Source: Syntrophorhabdaceae bacterium (lineage in GTDB: Bacteria; Desulfobacterota; Syntrophorhabdia; Syntrophorhabdales; Syntrophorhabdaceae). From it: a DNA stretch of 64,000 bases. Location: NCBI GenBank assembly GCA_026415675.1, contig JAOAGQ010000011.1, forward strand, positions 25,787 through 89,786, given 5' to 3'. The notes beneath the pieces were generated by a model. The model searched no databases and had not been told where the DNA came from. It worked only from the letters and a program-made list of their open reading frames with translations. Position numbers and translations under genes: made by a program. This document shows positions 10,501-19,424 of this stretch, in pieces (within the stretch, counting starts at the first letter, position 1; every line of letters starts with the position of its first letter).

Positions 10501-10960
10501 GTTTTTCGTCCATCTTCAGGATCGCATTCGGTATCTCCCCTTTTATACATGCGGTCAAACAGATCAGCCCTTCGTTATACTTTTTTAACAGTTCCTTGTC
10601 TATCCTCGGTACGTAGTAAAAACCTTCGAGTTGCGCATAGCTTGCGAGTTTTATCAGATTTTTATAGCCCGTGTTGTTCATGGAGAGGAGCACTATATGG
10701 TAGGCGTTCTCTCCCCCCTTCTCTTTTTTATCGAAACGGGATTTGGGGGCAAGGTATAGTTCACAACCGAGGATGGGCTTTATACCAGAAGACGTTGCGG
10801 CAAAGTAGAAGTCTGCAACCCCGAACATGTTGCCGTGGTCCGTGATCGCGCAGGCCCCCATATTGTAAGATTTAGCAAGATTAAAGAGCCTGTCAAACCT
10901 TATGGCCCCATCTAAAAGACTGTACTGTGTATGGAGATGGAGGTGTACGAAATCCTTCAT
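7511..10960 (-). CDS. dnaE: DNA polymerase III subunit alpha
   Basis: This is the catalytic subunit of the replicative DNA polymerase (C-family). The N-terminal PHP domain shows HLHTQYSLLDG and ITDHGNMFG. The palm carries PVGPGRGSAAGSLVAY and the catalytic acidic motif PDIDVDF near residue 400. The C-terminal part has a helix-hairpin-helix region and an OB-fold segment (VDIVGVVNGYREVVTKRG). At 1149 residues it is a normal DnaE1. I place the start at ATG 10960, where TGATG overlaps the guaA stop and GGGAG lies just upstream; a GTG three codons earlier is possible. A proofreading exonuclease motif is not apparent. Confidence 0.97.
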   Translation of the reverse strand: MKDFVHLHLHTQYSLLDGAIRFDRLFNLAKSYNMGACAITDHGNMFGVADFYFAATSSGIKPILGCELYLAPKSRFDKKEKGGENAYHIVLLSMNNTGYKNLIKLASYAQLEGFYYVPRIDKELLKKYNEGLICLTACIKGEIPNAILKMDEKQTKTIVEEYLSIFGDRLFFELQDNGLPEQKIVNERLIELSRYFNIPYVATNDCHYLKKEEAKAHEILLCIQTGKKITDQDRLSFKSDEFYFKPVEEIERAFSDYPEALKNTVKIAEMCNVTMETGVYHFPEFKPPKDTGLNEYIEELCLSGFDKRLERIKKSYDNFTEELYRKYRNRLDYELNVIKKTGFSGYFLIVADFINYAKSKGIPVGPGRGSAAGSLVAYCLGITDIDPVKYDLIFERFLNPERISMPDIDVDFCKEKREEVIKYVTEKYGKDNVAQIITFGTMQSRAAVRDVGRALGFPYAEVDRIAKLIPATSASVGNAINEEPQLKELYKKDTKIKELLDTAMVLEGLARHASTHAAGIVISNKELTEYLPLYKGQKGETVTQFHMKAIEKIGLIKIDFLGLETLTLMDHVIKLLKKDGIEVDLESIPLNDPKTYELLSSGDTSGIFQLESRGMRDLLIKLKPSRFEDIMPLIALYRPGPLKSGMVEDFIKRKNNPSLVTYETEILEDILKETYGVIVYQEQIMKIASALSGFSMKDADALRKAMSKKIPEEIEKYKDQFIKGAMSNNVSQEVASKIYDVVLKFGEYGFNKSHSTAYGLIAYQTAYLKAHYYIYYLTAMLTTEVNNTDKLIKYITECREAGVELLKPDINESKKEFTIENGKIRYGLSGIKNVGDAAIDHILAEREKLGRFDSFFQFLSVVDSRKANKKVLESLAKAGCFDSMGIKRSQALEVIKEKLERFQKREGKNGYNQLDMFGETFSRDHVIEIPDIEELSYEELLRGEKEAFGFYFSQHPLKAYENLIKEITPYNTQNIKEMDINEDVDIVGVVNGYREVVTKRGDRMAYVTLEDTRGMVETIIFPDLLTRFSNDLKSEKPIVVTGSIEKTDEGNIKIRAKNIRQLQDVFGELESVVKINVDCQVVPIEDLKKLKEILTNIKGKSKVKLELRFNGEKRHFDDLGLRIDKAKIELLYKHFPIGISVEVKNEILS

Positions 10961-12504
10961 CACTCCCACTCTATCGTGCTCGGTGGTTTTGATGAGATAT
11001 CATAAACAACCCTGTTCACCCCGGGGACCTCGTTTATGATCCTCCTCGCTATTCTGTCGAGAATATCGTAGGGTATCCTCGCCCAGTCCGCTGTCATGGC
11101 ATCCTCGCTTTCAACTATCCTAAGGGCAATAACATTGGCGTATGTCCTCTCATCCCCCATCACACCCACTGTTTTTACAGGGATAAGTATAGCAAAGGAT
11201 TGCCAGATATGTCTGAATCTCTCTTTCCTCTCTATCTCTTCCCTTACGATGGAATCCGCCTCTTTTAAAATATGGAGCCTCTCCCCTGTAACGTCCCCTA
11301 TGACCCTTATCGCAAGCCCAGGGCCTGGAAAGGGTTGGCGATAAATCACGTTGTCGGGCAGGCCGAGCTCCTTTCCTACGACCCTTACCTCGTCTTTAAA
11401 GAGTTCTCTCAAGGGTTCGAGGAGTTTCATCTTCATCTTTTTAGGCAATCCCCCCACATTGTGATGGCTCTTTATGGTAGCGGAGGGACCCTTGAAGGAG
11501 ACACTCTCTATCACATCAGGATAAAGGGTACCCTGGGCTAAAAAGTCGACCTTCCCAATTTTATTCGCCTCTTCCTCAAATATTTTGATAAAGAGTCTCC
11601 CTATGATTTTCCTCTTTTTTTCAGGGTCTTTTACATTTTCCAGGGCCTTTAGAAACCTTTCTTCCCCGTCTACATATTTGAGATTCAGATGGAGTCTGTC
11701 CTTGAAAAGATCCAGAACTTCCTGGGCCTCATTTTTTCTCAGTAGCCCGTTGTTAACAAAGACACAGCACAGGTTATTCCCTATTGCCTTATGGACTAAC
11801 GTTGCAACCACAGAGGAATCGACACCACCGCTTAAGGCGCATATTACTTTGCCATTGCCTACAGTATCCCTTATTTTCTCAACGGAGAGTTCTACAAAGG
11901 ATTTTGGAGAGAAGAGGCCTCTTACACCACATATATCGTAGAGAAAGTTCCTCAAGATCTCTTTGCCTTTTTTTGTATGGTGGACCTCGGGATGAAACTG
12001 GACGCCGTATATATTTGAATCTTCTTTTTTGATAACCGCGTAGGGCGAATTATCGGAGTGGGCGATGGACAAAAAGCCTTCTGGCATCCTGTAAATCCTG
12101 TCCTGATGGCTCATCCAGACCACATCACCGTCTGAGAGACCTTTCAAAAATGGATCCTCCCTATCAATATAGATATGGGCCTTGCCGTACTCCCTTTTCT
12201 TCGATTTTCCGACCTCCCCTTTAAAGATCTGGGTTATGAGCTGGAGGCCATAACATATACCCAGGATAGGTGTGCCCAGGGAGAATATACCCTCATCGCA
12301 CTTTGGGGCATCCTCGTCAAATACACTTTTTGGCCCCCCTGAAAGGATGATCCCTATAGGCTTCATCGCTGATATTGTATCTATACTCAAGTTGTAAGGG
12401 TATATCTCGCAGTACACCCCGAGTTCTCTGACCTTTCTTGCTATAAGCTGGGTATACTGGGAGCCAAAATCGAGGATGAGGACTAACTCTCTGTGGTAAT
12501 CCAT
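10960..12504 (-). CDS. guaA: GMP synthase (glutamine-hydrolysing)
   Basis: It aminates XMP to GMP using glutamine. The N-terminal class I amidotransferase domain has the nucleophile cysteine in GICYGLQL and the His/Glu pair in VQFHPEVHH. The ATP-pyrophosphatase domain has the PP-loop [10 protein letters not shown], and the C-terminal dimerisation domain ends in KPPSTIEWE, the standard end of the family. Its 514 residues are normal. It starts 4 bp after the guaB stop, so guaB-guaA form the classical guanine-nucleotide operon. The downstream dnaE is coupled by a TGATG overlap. Confidence 0.98.
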   Translation of the reverse strand: MDYHRELVLILDFGSQYTQLIARKVRELGVYCEIYPYNLSIDTISAMKPIGIILSGGPKSVFDEDAPKCDEGIFSLGTPILGICYGLQLITQIFKGEVGKSKKREYGKAHIYIDREDPFLKGLSDGDVVWMSHQDRIYRMPEGFLSIAHSDNSPYAVIKKEDSNIYGVQFHPEVHHTKKGKEILRNFLYDICGVRGLFSPKSFVELSVEKIRDTVGNGKVICALSGGVDSSVVATLVHKAIGNNLCCVFVNNGLLRKNEAQEVLDLFKDRLHLNLKYVDGEERFLKALENVKDPEKKRKIIGRLFIKIFEEEANKIGKVDFLAQGTLYPDVIESVSFKGPSATIKSHHNVGGLPKKMKMKLLEPLRELFKDEVRVVGKELGLPDNVIYRQPFPGPGLAIRVIGDVTGERLHILKEADSIVREEIERKERFRHIWQSFAILIPVKTVGVMGDERTYANVIALRIVESEDAMTADWARIPYDILDRIARRIINEVPGVNRVVYDISSKPPSTIEWE

Positions 12505-12508
12505 TCCC

Positions 12509-13987
<1,479 letters not shown>

Positions 13988-14051
13988 TTATTAATTTTTA
14001 AATAGGTTTTGTAAAAAGTATTACGGTAAATATTCTATGCCCATAAAAGGC

Positions 14052-14079
14052 TTGCCATTTTTTAATAGATTAGTATAAT
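14052..14079 (+). promoter_or_regulatory. Sigma70-type promoter for the ABC ATPase pair
   Basis: TTGCCA (14052-14057) and TATAAT (14074-14079) are separated by 16 bp. The -10 hexamer covers the first in-frame ATG (14078), so that codon would not be transcribed. This is why the next ATG (14111) is taken as the start of the following gene. Confidence 0.65.
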
Positions 14080-14110
14080 GCATAGGGTTAAAATAATCAA
14101 AGAGATTTTT

Positions 14111-15079
14111 ATGGAAGAAGGGCTTCTTGAGATTTCCAATTTAAATGTCGCCTTTTTTGCGGGAAAACACCCCCTTCCTGTGATAGAGGACCTTTCCCTT
14201 AAGATAAACAGAGGGGATATAATGGGTCTTGTGGGGGAGAGTGGTTGCGGTAAGACCATGACGGCCCTTTCCGTTATGGGATTGATTCCCCCACCGGGGA
14301 GGGTTGTTTCGGGAAAAATCATCTTTGAGGGCTTAAATCTAACCTCCATATCCGGTAAAGAGATGGAAAAGATAAGGGGTAACAGGATTGGTATGATTTT
14401 TCAGGAACCCATGGTATCTCTAAACCCTGTTTTAAGGATAGGGGAGCAGATAAGGGAGACTGTCCTTGCCCATAGGGAGAGTTCAAAGAAAAAGGCAACG
14501 GAGATAACTTTAGACCTTTTGAGAAAGGTCGGTTTTGATGACCCTGAGAAGAGGTACCTCCAGTATCCCCATCAATTAAGCGGTGGTCAGAGGCAGAGGG
14601 TTTTAATCGCCATTGCCATATCCTGTATGCCTTCCCTAATCATTGCCGATGAACCGACAACAGCCCTTGATGTGGCAACGGAATCTCAGATCCTTACCCT
14701 ACTTAAGGGCCTAATAGAAGAGAACGGACTATCTATGCTTTATATCACCCATAATCTAAACAGCGTAAGAAGGCTTTGCAATAAGGTGGCTATCATGTAC
14801 GCCGGAAGGGTTGTCGAGGAAGGAAGTGTTGATAATTTTTTTTACCAACCATTACATCCATATAGCAAAGGTCTTTTAGATTCTATATTAGGTTTTACGG
14901 GAAATGAACGAAGAATAAAGACAATTTCAGGTAATGTACCTAATCTTGCGGATATGCCCGGAGGCTGTAAATTCAATCCCCGCTGTTCTTTTGTGATGAA
15001 GGGGTGTACACAGAAAGAGCCTCCTATTATGAAAGGGGATGGAGATAGATGGGTGAGGTGCTATCTGTATCAGGGTTAA
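14111..15079 (+). CDS. Oligopeptide/dipeptide-type ABC transporter ATP-binding protein (OppD/DppD family)
   Basis: This is a nucleotide-binding subunit of a peptide or nickel importer at the inner face of the membrane. It has Walker A GESGCGKT, the ABC signature LSGGQRQRV, Walker B LIIADEPTTALD and the H-loop YITHNL. The C-terminal oligopeptide extension has the cysteine-rich segment GGCKFNPRCSF plus two later cysteines, as seen in OppD/DppD proteins. ATG 14111 is used because the promoter -10 element overlaps the upstream ATG. It overlaps its partner gene by 31 bp. No substrate-binding protein or permease is nearby, so the substrate cannot be inferred. Confidence 0.92.
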   Translation: MEEGLLEISNLNVAFFAGKHPLPVIEDLSLKINRGDIMGLVGESGCGKTMTALSVMGLIPPPGRVVSGKIIFEGLNLTSISGKEMEKIRGNRIGMIFQEPMVSLNPVLRIGEQIRETVLAHRESSKKKATEITLDLLRKVGFDDPEKRYLQYPHQLSGGQRQRVLIAIAISCMPSLIIADEPTTALDVATESQILTLLKGLIEENGLSMLYITHNLNSVRRLCNKVAIMYAGRVVEEGSVDNFFYQPLHPYSKGLLDSILGFTGNERRIKTISGNVPNLADMPGGCKFNPRCSFVMKGCTQKEPPIMKGDGDRWVRCYLYQG

Positions 15080-15984
15080 AAAAGACATACGAGTTGAAGA
15101 AGACGATTTTTTCCTATAGAAAGGATAAGATTATAGCCGTTGATGGAGTATCCTTTGTGCTCCATAAGGGAAAGACCATAGGCATCGTAGGGGAGAGTGG
15201 TTCAGGGAAGAGTACCCTTGCCCGGTGCATCCTCTTTCTCGAAAGGCCCGACGGAGGAGAGATCAGATTTACAGGGCAGGTGATCGACTATGGAGAACGG
15301 GAATTGTTAAGGAGCATAAGAAAAAAGATACAGATTATATTCCAGGATCCTTACTCATCCCTAAATCCGAGAAAAAAGGTGTTCGAGATCATATCAGAAC
15401 CCTTACTATTCCATAAGACAGTTGAGAAAGGGGCTGTGAAGGATAGAGTCTTTGAGATACTTAAAACCGTAGGTCTTGGTGGGGAATTTATTGATAAATA
15501 CCCCCATGAGATGAGTGGGGGACAGCGTCAAAGGGTGGCGATAGGGAGGGCATTATCAACGGATCCAACCCTCCTTGTAGCCGATGAGCCCGTATCCTCC
15601 CTCGATGTCTCCATTCAGGCCCAGATTATAAATCTTTTCTTGGATATAAAGGAAAATATGGGGAAGTCTATGGTATTTATCTCCCATGACCTGAGCGTGG
15701 TGAGGTTTGTTTCCGATGAAATTATCGTTATGTACAGGGGGAAAGTATTAGAGAAAGGAAACAAAGAGAGTGTGTTCAGGAATCCCCTCCATCCCTACAC
15801 AAAAATGTTGCTAAACTCATCTTTAGGAGGTATTCCAAAGATACAGATAGAACCCATTGGAAACGAAAAAGACAGGGGTTGTGTGTACAAAGACCACTGC
15901 AGTGAGAGAACAGGAAGATGTATGGATGAGCCCCCTGTGCTCTTTGGAGATGGGGACCACAGGGTTGCATGTATAAAGTATTAA
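15049..15984 (+). CDS. Oligopeptide/dipeptide-type ABC transporter ATP-binding protein (OppF/DppF family)
   Basis: This is the second ATPase of the pair and would form a heterodimer with the preceding OppD-like subunit. It shows Walker A GESGSGKST, signature MSGGQRQRVAIGRAL, Walker B LLVADEPVSSLD and H-loop FISHDLSVV. The Q-loop is followed by PYSSLNPRKKV, characteristic of OppF. The C-terminal tail has three spaced cysteines (GCVYKDHC, RCMDEPP) and a further one at ACIKY. The 31-bp overlap with the upstream gene indicates coupled translation. Its 3' end overlaps the start of the TPR membrane protein by 16 bp, which puts an unrelated gene in the same transcript. Confidence 0.93.
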   Translation: MGEVLSVSGLKKTYELKKTIFSYRKDKIIAVDGVSFVLHKGKTIGIVGESGSGKSTLARCILFLERPDGGEIRFTGQVIDYGERELLRSIRKKIQIIFQDPYSSLNPRKKVFEIISEPLLFHKTVEKGAVKDRVFEILKTVGLGGEFIDKYPHEMSGGQRQRVAIGRALSTDPTLLVADEPVSSLDVSIQAQIINLFLDIKENMGKSMVFISHDLSVVRFVSDEIIVMYRGKVLEKGNKESVFRNPLHPYTKMLLNSSLGGIPKIQIEPIGNEKDRGCVYKDHCSERTGRCMDEPPVLFGDGDHRVACIKY

Positions 15985-17879
15985 TAAGATCTCACAGGGC
16001 AAAGACTCTTTTCTTAATCTTTATAATCATTGTCATTACGGCCATATCCTTCTTTCCTGTTCTTAAAAACGGTTTCACAAACTGGGACGATGAGGGCCAT
16101 GTAGTCAAGAATCCTTATATAAAAACAGTTTCCATTAAAGAGCTATTCGATTTTAAATCCCCTTTATTCTTCGCAAATTATATACCCCTTACAGCCCTTA
16201 CGTATATGCTCGAGTATAGATGTTTTGGGTTAAACCCTAAAGCATACCATACGACAAACCTCCTTATACACCTAATAAATACAGTCCTCGTCTTTATCTT
16301 TGTGTATCTAATATCGAATAATCTTTTTGTATCCTCTTCTGTTTCCCTTCTCTTCGGGATACATCCTATGCATGTAGAATCTGTTGCATGGGTATCGGAA
16401 AGGAAAGATGTCCTCTATACCGTCTTTTTTATGCTGTCACTGATAACCTATCTGATATACGGCAGGGACAATTCACGAAAGGGTGTCTATATTCTGTCTT
16501 TATTTTTATATCTACTCTCCCTCCTTTCAAAGCCAATGGCAGTCTCCCTCCCTTTTGTGCTCTTTTTAATCGACTACATACTAAATAGAGGGTGGAAATA
16601 TAAGATATACCTGGAGAAACTCCCCTTTCTCTTAATAACAATACCTTTTTTCTCTATCACCCTCTCTCTACAGGATACCGCCATATCACCGGAGGTAGCC
16701 CTCCTCTTCCCCGATAATCTACTCTTTCTCAGCTACAGAATACTCTTCTATTTCATAAAGCTCATCTTACCTGTTCATCTCTCCGCTTTCTATCCGTACC
16801 CGCAGAAGGTTTCTCAGGGACTTCCCTTTATATTTGTATTTTCCCTTTTCATCGTAATAATATCTTTTTCCATCGTTACAATTTTCTATAAGAAAATCAT
16901 TGACAAAAGAGATACGGTCTTTGGCATTTTGTTCTTTTTTATGACCATTTTTCCTGTGATACAGATTGTCCCTATAGGAAGGACGATCGTCTCCGACAGG
17001 TATACCTATGTGCCCTATATCGGTCTTTTCTATGTGTTATCCCTTTGGCTATATAAAATTTTTGATGGTATTAAAAGACGGGGGAGATGGCTTAAACTCT
17101 CGATGATGGGTTTAACGATTTTTGTTATCTCTACCCTGTCTTATCTGACATGGGAGAGGTGCCATGTGTGGAAGGACAGCGTTACATTATGGAGTGATGT
17201 GATAGAGAAATACCCCGAAGCGGTAATAGCCTATAACAACAGGGCCCTCTCCTATACGGAAAGGGGTGAGTATCAATTGGCAATTAAGGACTACAGAAAG
17301 GCCCTTACGATAGACCCCGATGATTATACGACCCATACAAACATCTGTAGCCTTTTCATAAAGATGGGGGATCTCAAAAATGCGTATATGCACTGCAGTA
17401 ATGCGATAAAACTTAAACCTGAGCCGTACGATGCCTTAAACGGCCTCGGCACCATCTTTTTTCATATCAAAGACTATAAAAAGGCACTGATTTACTACAG
17501 AATGGCCGTTAATATGAACCCTCTTTTTGCCCAGGCATACTACAATCTTTGTTCTACCTATCAGAATATGAGAGAGTTTGGCCTCGCCATTGAGGCGTGT
17601 AATAGGGCAATAGAAATAAAACCGGATTATGTTGAGGCCTATATTAACCTGGGTTCAATCTTCTTGAGCATCAACGATTACAAAAGGGCCGTTCAGTTTT
17701 ACAAACACGCCCTTGAGATCGACCCAGACTTTCCTCCTACTCACAACAACCTTTCGGTTGTCTATTATTATATGGGTTACTATGACCTTGCAGAGTTTCA
17801 CTACAGAAAGGCGATCAAGCTCGGTTATAACGTACATCCCGAAATATCAGAGATGATAGAGGGAAGAGGAAGGCGATAG
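15969..17879 (+). CDS. Polytopic membrane protein with C-terminal TPRs (TMTC/protein O-mannosyltransferase-like, GT-C type)
   Basis: The first ~400 residues form about ten membrane segments, and the last ~220 form five or six tetratricopeptide repeats. The first periplasmic loop has NGFTNWDDEGHV with paired acidic residues, and a later loop has HPMHVESVAWVSERKDVLY. Both are typical of the bacterial relatives of TMTC/PMT proteins, which are GT-C-fold enzymes using lipid-linked sugars. A role in glycosylating exported proteins is inference. It follows the ABC ATPases with a 16-bp overlap and lies 3.8 kb from pilA. Two more membrane-TPR proteins of similar design occur in the next 11 kb. Confidence 0.75.
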   Translation: MYKVLIRSHRAKTLFLIFIIIVITAISFFPVLKNGFTNWDDEGHVVKNPYIKTVSIKELFDFKSPLFFANYIPLTALTYMLEYRCFGLNPKAYHTTNLLIHLINTVLVFIFVYLISNNLFVSSSVSLLFGIHPMHVESVAWVSERKDVLYTVFFMLSLITYLIYGRDNSRKGVYILSLFLYLLSLLSKPMAVSLPFVLFLIDYILNRGWKYKIYLEKLPFLLITIPFFSITLSLQDTAISPEVALLFPDNLLFLSYRILFYFIKLILPVHLSAFYPYPQKVSQGLPFIFVFSLFIVIISFSIVTIFYKKIIDKRDTVFGILFFFMTIFPVIQIVPIGRTIVSDRYTYVPYIGLFYVLSLWLYKIFDGIKRRGRWLKLSMMGLTIFVISTLSYLTWERCHVWKDSVTLWSDVIEKYPEAVIAYNNRALSYTERGEYQLAIKDYRKALTIDPDDYTTHTNICSLFIKMGDLKNAYMHCSNAIKLKPEPYDALNGLGTIFFHIKDYKKALIYYRMAVNMNPLFAQAYYNLCSTYQNMREFGLAIEACNRAIEIKPDYVEAYINLGSIFLSINDYKRAVQFYKHALEIDPDFPPTHNNLSVVYYYMGYYDLAEFHYRKAIKLGYNVHPEISEMIEGRGRR

Positions 17880-17906
17880 TTTCGGTTAAAGTCTGTTTTA
17901 TAAAAT

Positions 17907-18647
17907 CTAATTTTTTACAGCCTTTACGAGGATAACGCTCGCATATCTCATCGGTATTACGAGTCTCTCCATCCTCACAAAAAAGGCATAGGCCCAATTA
18001 ATATATCTGAAGATAAAAAGTAAAAGAGGGGAGGGGGTTCGTCTATTTTCTTTCTTTATAAACCTATTGGCGTTCGATAGTATCTTCGTTACAGTTATCA
18101 TCGTCAGCTTCTCTATAATACCAAGTACCTTTCTTATACGGACTACCTCGATCCCTGCCTCTTTTGTAAGGGACATAATCTCAGCAATCTCGTATCTCCT
18201 TAGATGGCCGACATATCTATCGTCTATAGCGAAGTAATTATGCCTGTGGGGAAAGGTCAGGATAAAGACCCCTCCTTTTTCTAAAACACGGCCAACCTCC
18301 TTCATCACCGCTTTGTCATCTGTTAAGTGTTCCAGCACCTCTGAACAGACCACATAAGAGAATAATCCATCCTTGAACGGCAGATGAGATGCATCCGCTA
18401 CAACACAGTTTTTTATATTGTTTTGCCCCTTAAGTATAAGCATAGCCTCAAAGGATAAGTCTGTGTACACCGTATTATGATGGGCCGATATCGGGGAGAT
18501 CCCTGTTCCCAATTCAAGGATAATACCTGATGGTTCCTCTGGAATCTCTCTCAAAATCGTCTCTTTTCTGATAATGTAATTATATAGGGAATTTTTTGTG
18601 GCAATGTATCTTTTATCGGAGAAGAAGGGGAAAAAGGCGTAAGTCAT
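17907..18647 (-). CDS. Class I SAM-dependent methyltransferase
   Basis: A soluble methyltransferase with motif I ILELGTGISPISAHH, an acidic ribose-binding strand end (VYTDLS), ADASHLPF and the post-motif VCSEVLEHLTDDKAV typical of Methyltransf_11 proteins. The substrate is unknown. The region after about residue 190 is hydrophobic and basic and may sit at the membrane. It starts 9 bp after the GT2 glycosyltransferase stop and in turn follows the 709-residue membrane protein, so the three are probably co-transcribed and may act on the same glycan. It converges on the TPR protein with a 27-bp gap. Confidence 0.8.
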   Translation of the reverse strand: MTYAFFPFFSDKRYIATKNSLYNYIIRKETILREIPEEPSGIILELGTGISPISAHHNTVYTDLSFEAMLILKGQNNIKNCVVADASHLPFKDGLFSYVVCSEVLEHLTDDKAVMKEVGRVLEKGGVFILTFPHRHNYFAIDDRYVGHLRRYEIAEIMSLTKEAGIEVVRIRKVLGIIEKLTMITVTKILSNANRFIKKENRRTPSPLLLFIFRYINWAYAFFVRMERLVIPMRYASVILVKAVKN

Positions 18648-18656
18648 AAGTTCAAT

Positions 18657-19424
18657 CTAAACTTTCGGAAAGATTCGGGGGCGGAGGATACCCATTTTTG
18701 CAAGTCTAAAGAGGATCGAGATATATATACACCCAAGGCCGTATTTGATACCCTTTATAAGACCTATCGAGGATGCATCTGAAAAATATTTGGTGGGACA
18801 GCTTATCTCCCCTATCTCGTAACCGAACCACAGCACCTGGGAGAGCATCTGGTTATCGAAAAGGAAATCATCGGAATTATTTTCGTAGGGGATTTTATTT
18901 AACACCTCCCTTGAAAAGGCACGGTAACCGGTATGGAATTCGGAGAGTTTAGCCCCGAGAAGTATATTCTGGATGAAGGTGAGAAACCTGTTGGCGATGT
19001 ATTTGTATAGAGGCATTCCCCCCTTTAAGGCATAACCCCCTAAGATTCTCGAACCAATTACACAATGGTAGAGACGGTTTTTTATGAGATAGACCATCGA
19101 CGGTAGGAGTTTTGGAGTATACTGGTAGTCAGGGTGTACCATCACAACGATGTCTGCCCCTTCGTTTAGGGCCATCTTATAACACGTTTTTTGATTTGCC
19201 CCATACCCTCTGTTTTTATCATGAATATATAACTTTGTGTTTGGAAGGGATGATGCCACGTGGGCGGTTCTGTCACTGCTTGCATCATCAACTATTATAA
19301 TGAGATCCGCTATGTTCTGTTCCATAATCTCATTGTATGTCATAAGGAGGGTCCTCTCCGCATTATATGCGGGCATTACAACAATCACCTTTTCTTTTCC
19401 GTTAATTTTGTTTCCGCTTCTCAT
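18657..19424 (-). CDS. Glycosyltransferase family 2 (polyprenyl-phosphate mannose/glucose synthase-like)
   Basis: The GT-A fold shows VVMPAYNAERTL, IIVDDASSDRT (nucleotide-sugar binding aspartates), the acidic metal-binding site MVHPDYQYTP and FHTGYRAFSREVL. This pattern is that of DPM1-like enzymes that load a sugar on a polyprenyl phosphate at the inner membrane. It has no long membrane tail (255 residues). Such a product is what GT-C enzymes use as donor, so its position next to two GT-C-like proteins is meaningful. Its start overlaps the 3' end of the 709-residue membrane protein by 23 bp. Confidence 0.88.
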   Translation of the reverse strand: MRSGNKINGKEKVIVVMPAYNAERTLLMTYNEIMEQNIADLIIIVDDASSDRTAHVASSLPNTKLYIHDKNRGYGANQKTCYKMALNEGADIVVMVHPDYQYTPKLLPSMVYLIKNRLYHCVIGSRILGGYALKGGMPLYKYIANRFLTFIQNILLGAKLSEFHTGYRAFSREVLNKIPYENNSDDFLFDNQMLSQVLWFGYEIGEISCPTKYFSDASSIGLIKGIKYGLGCIYISILFRLAKMGILRPRIFPKV

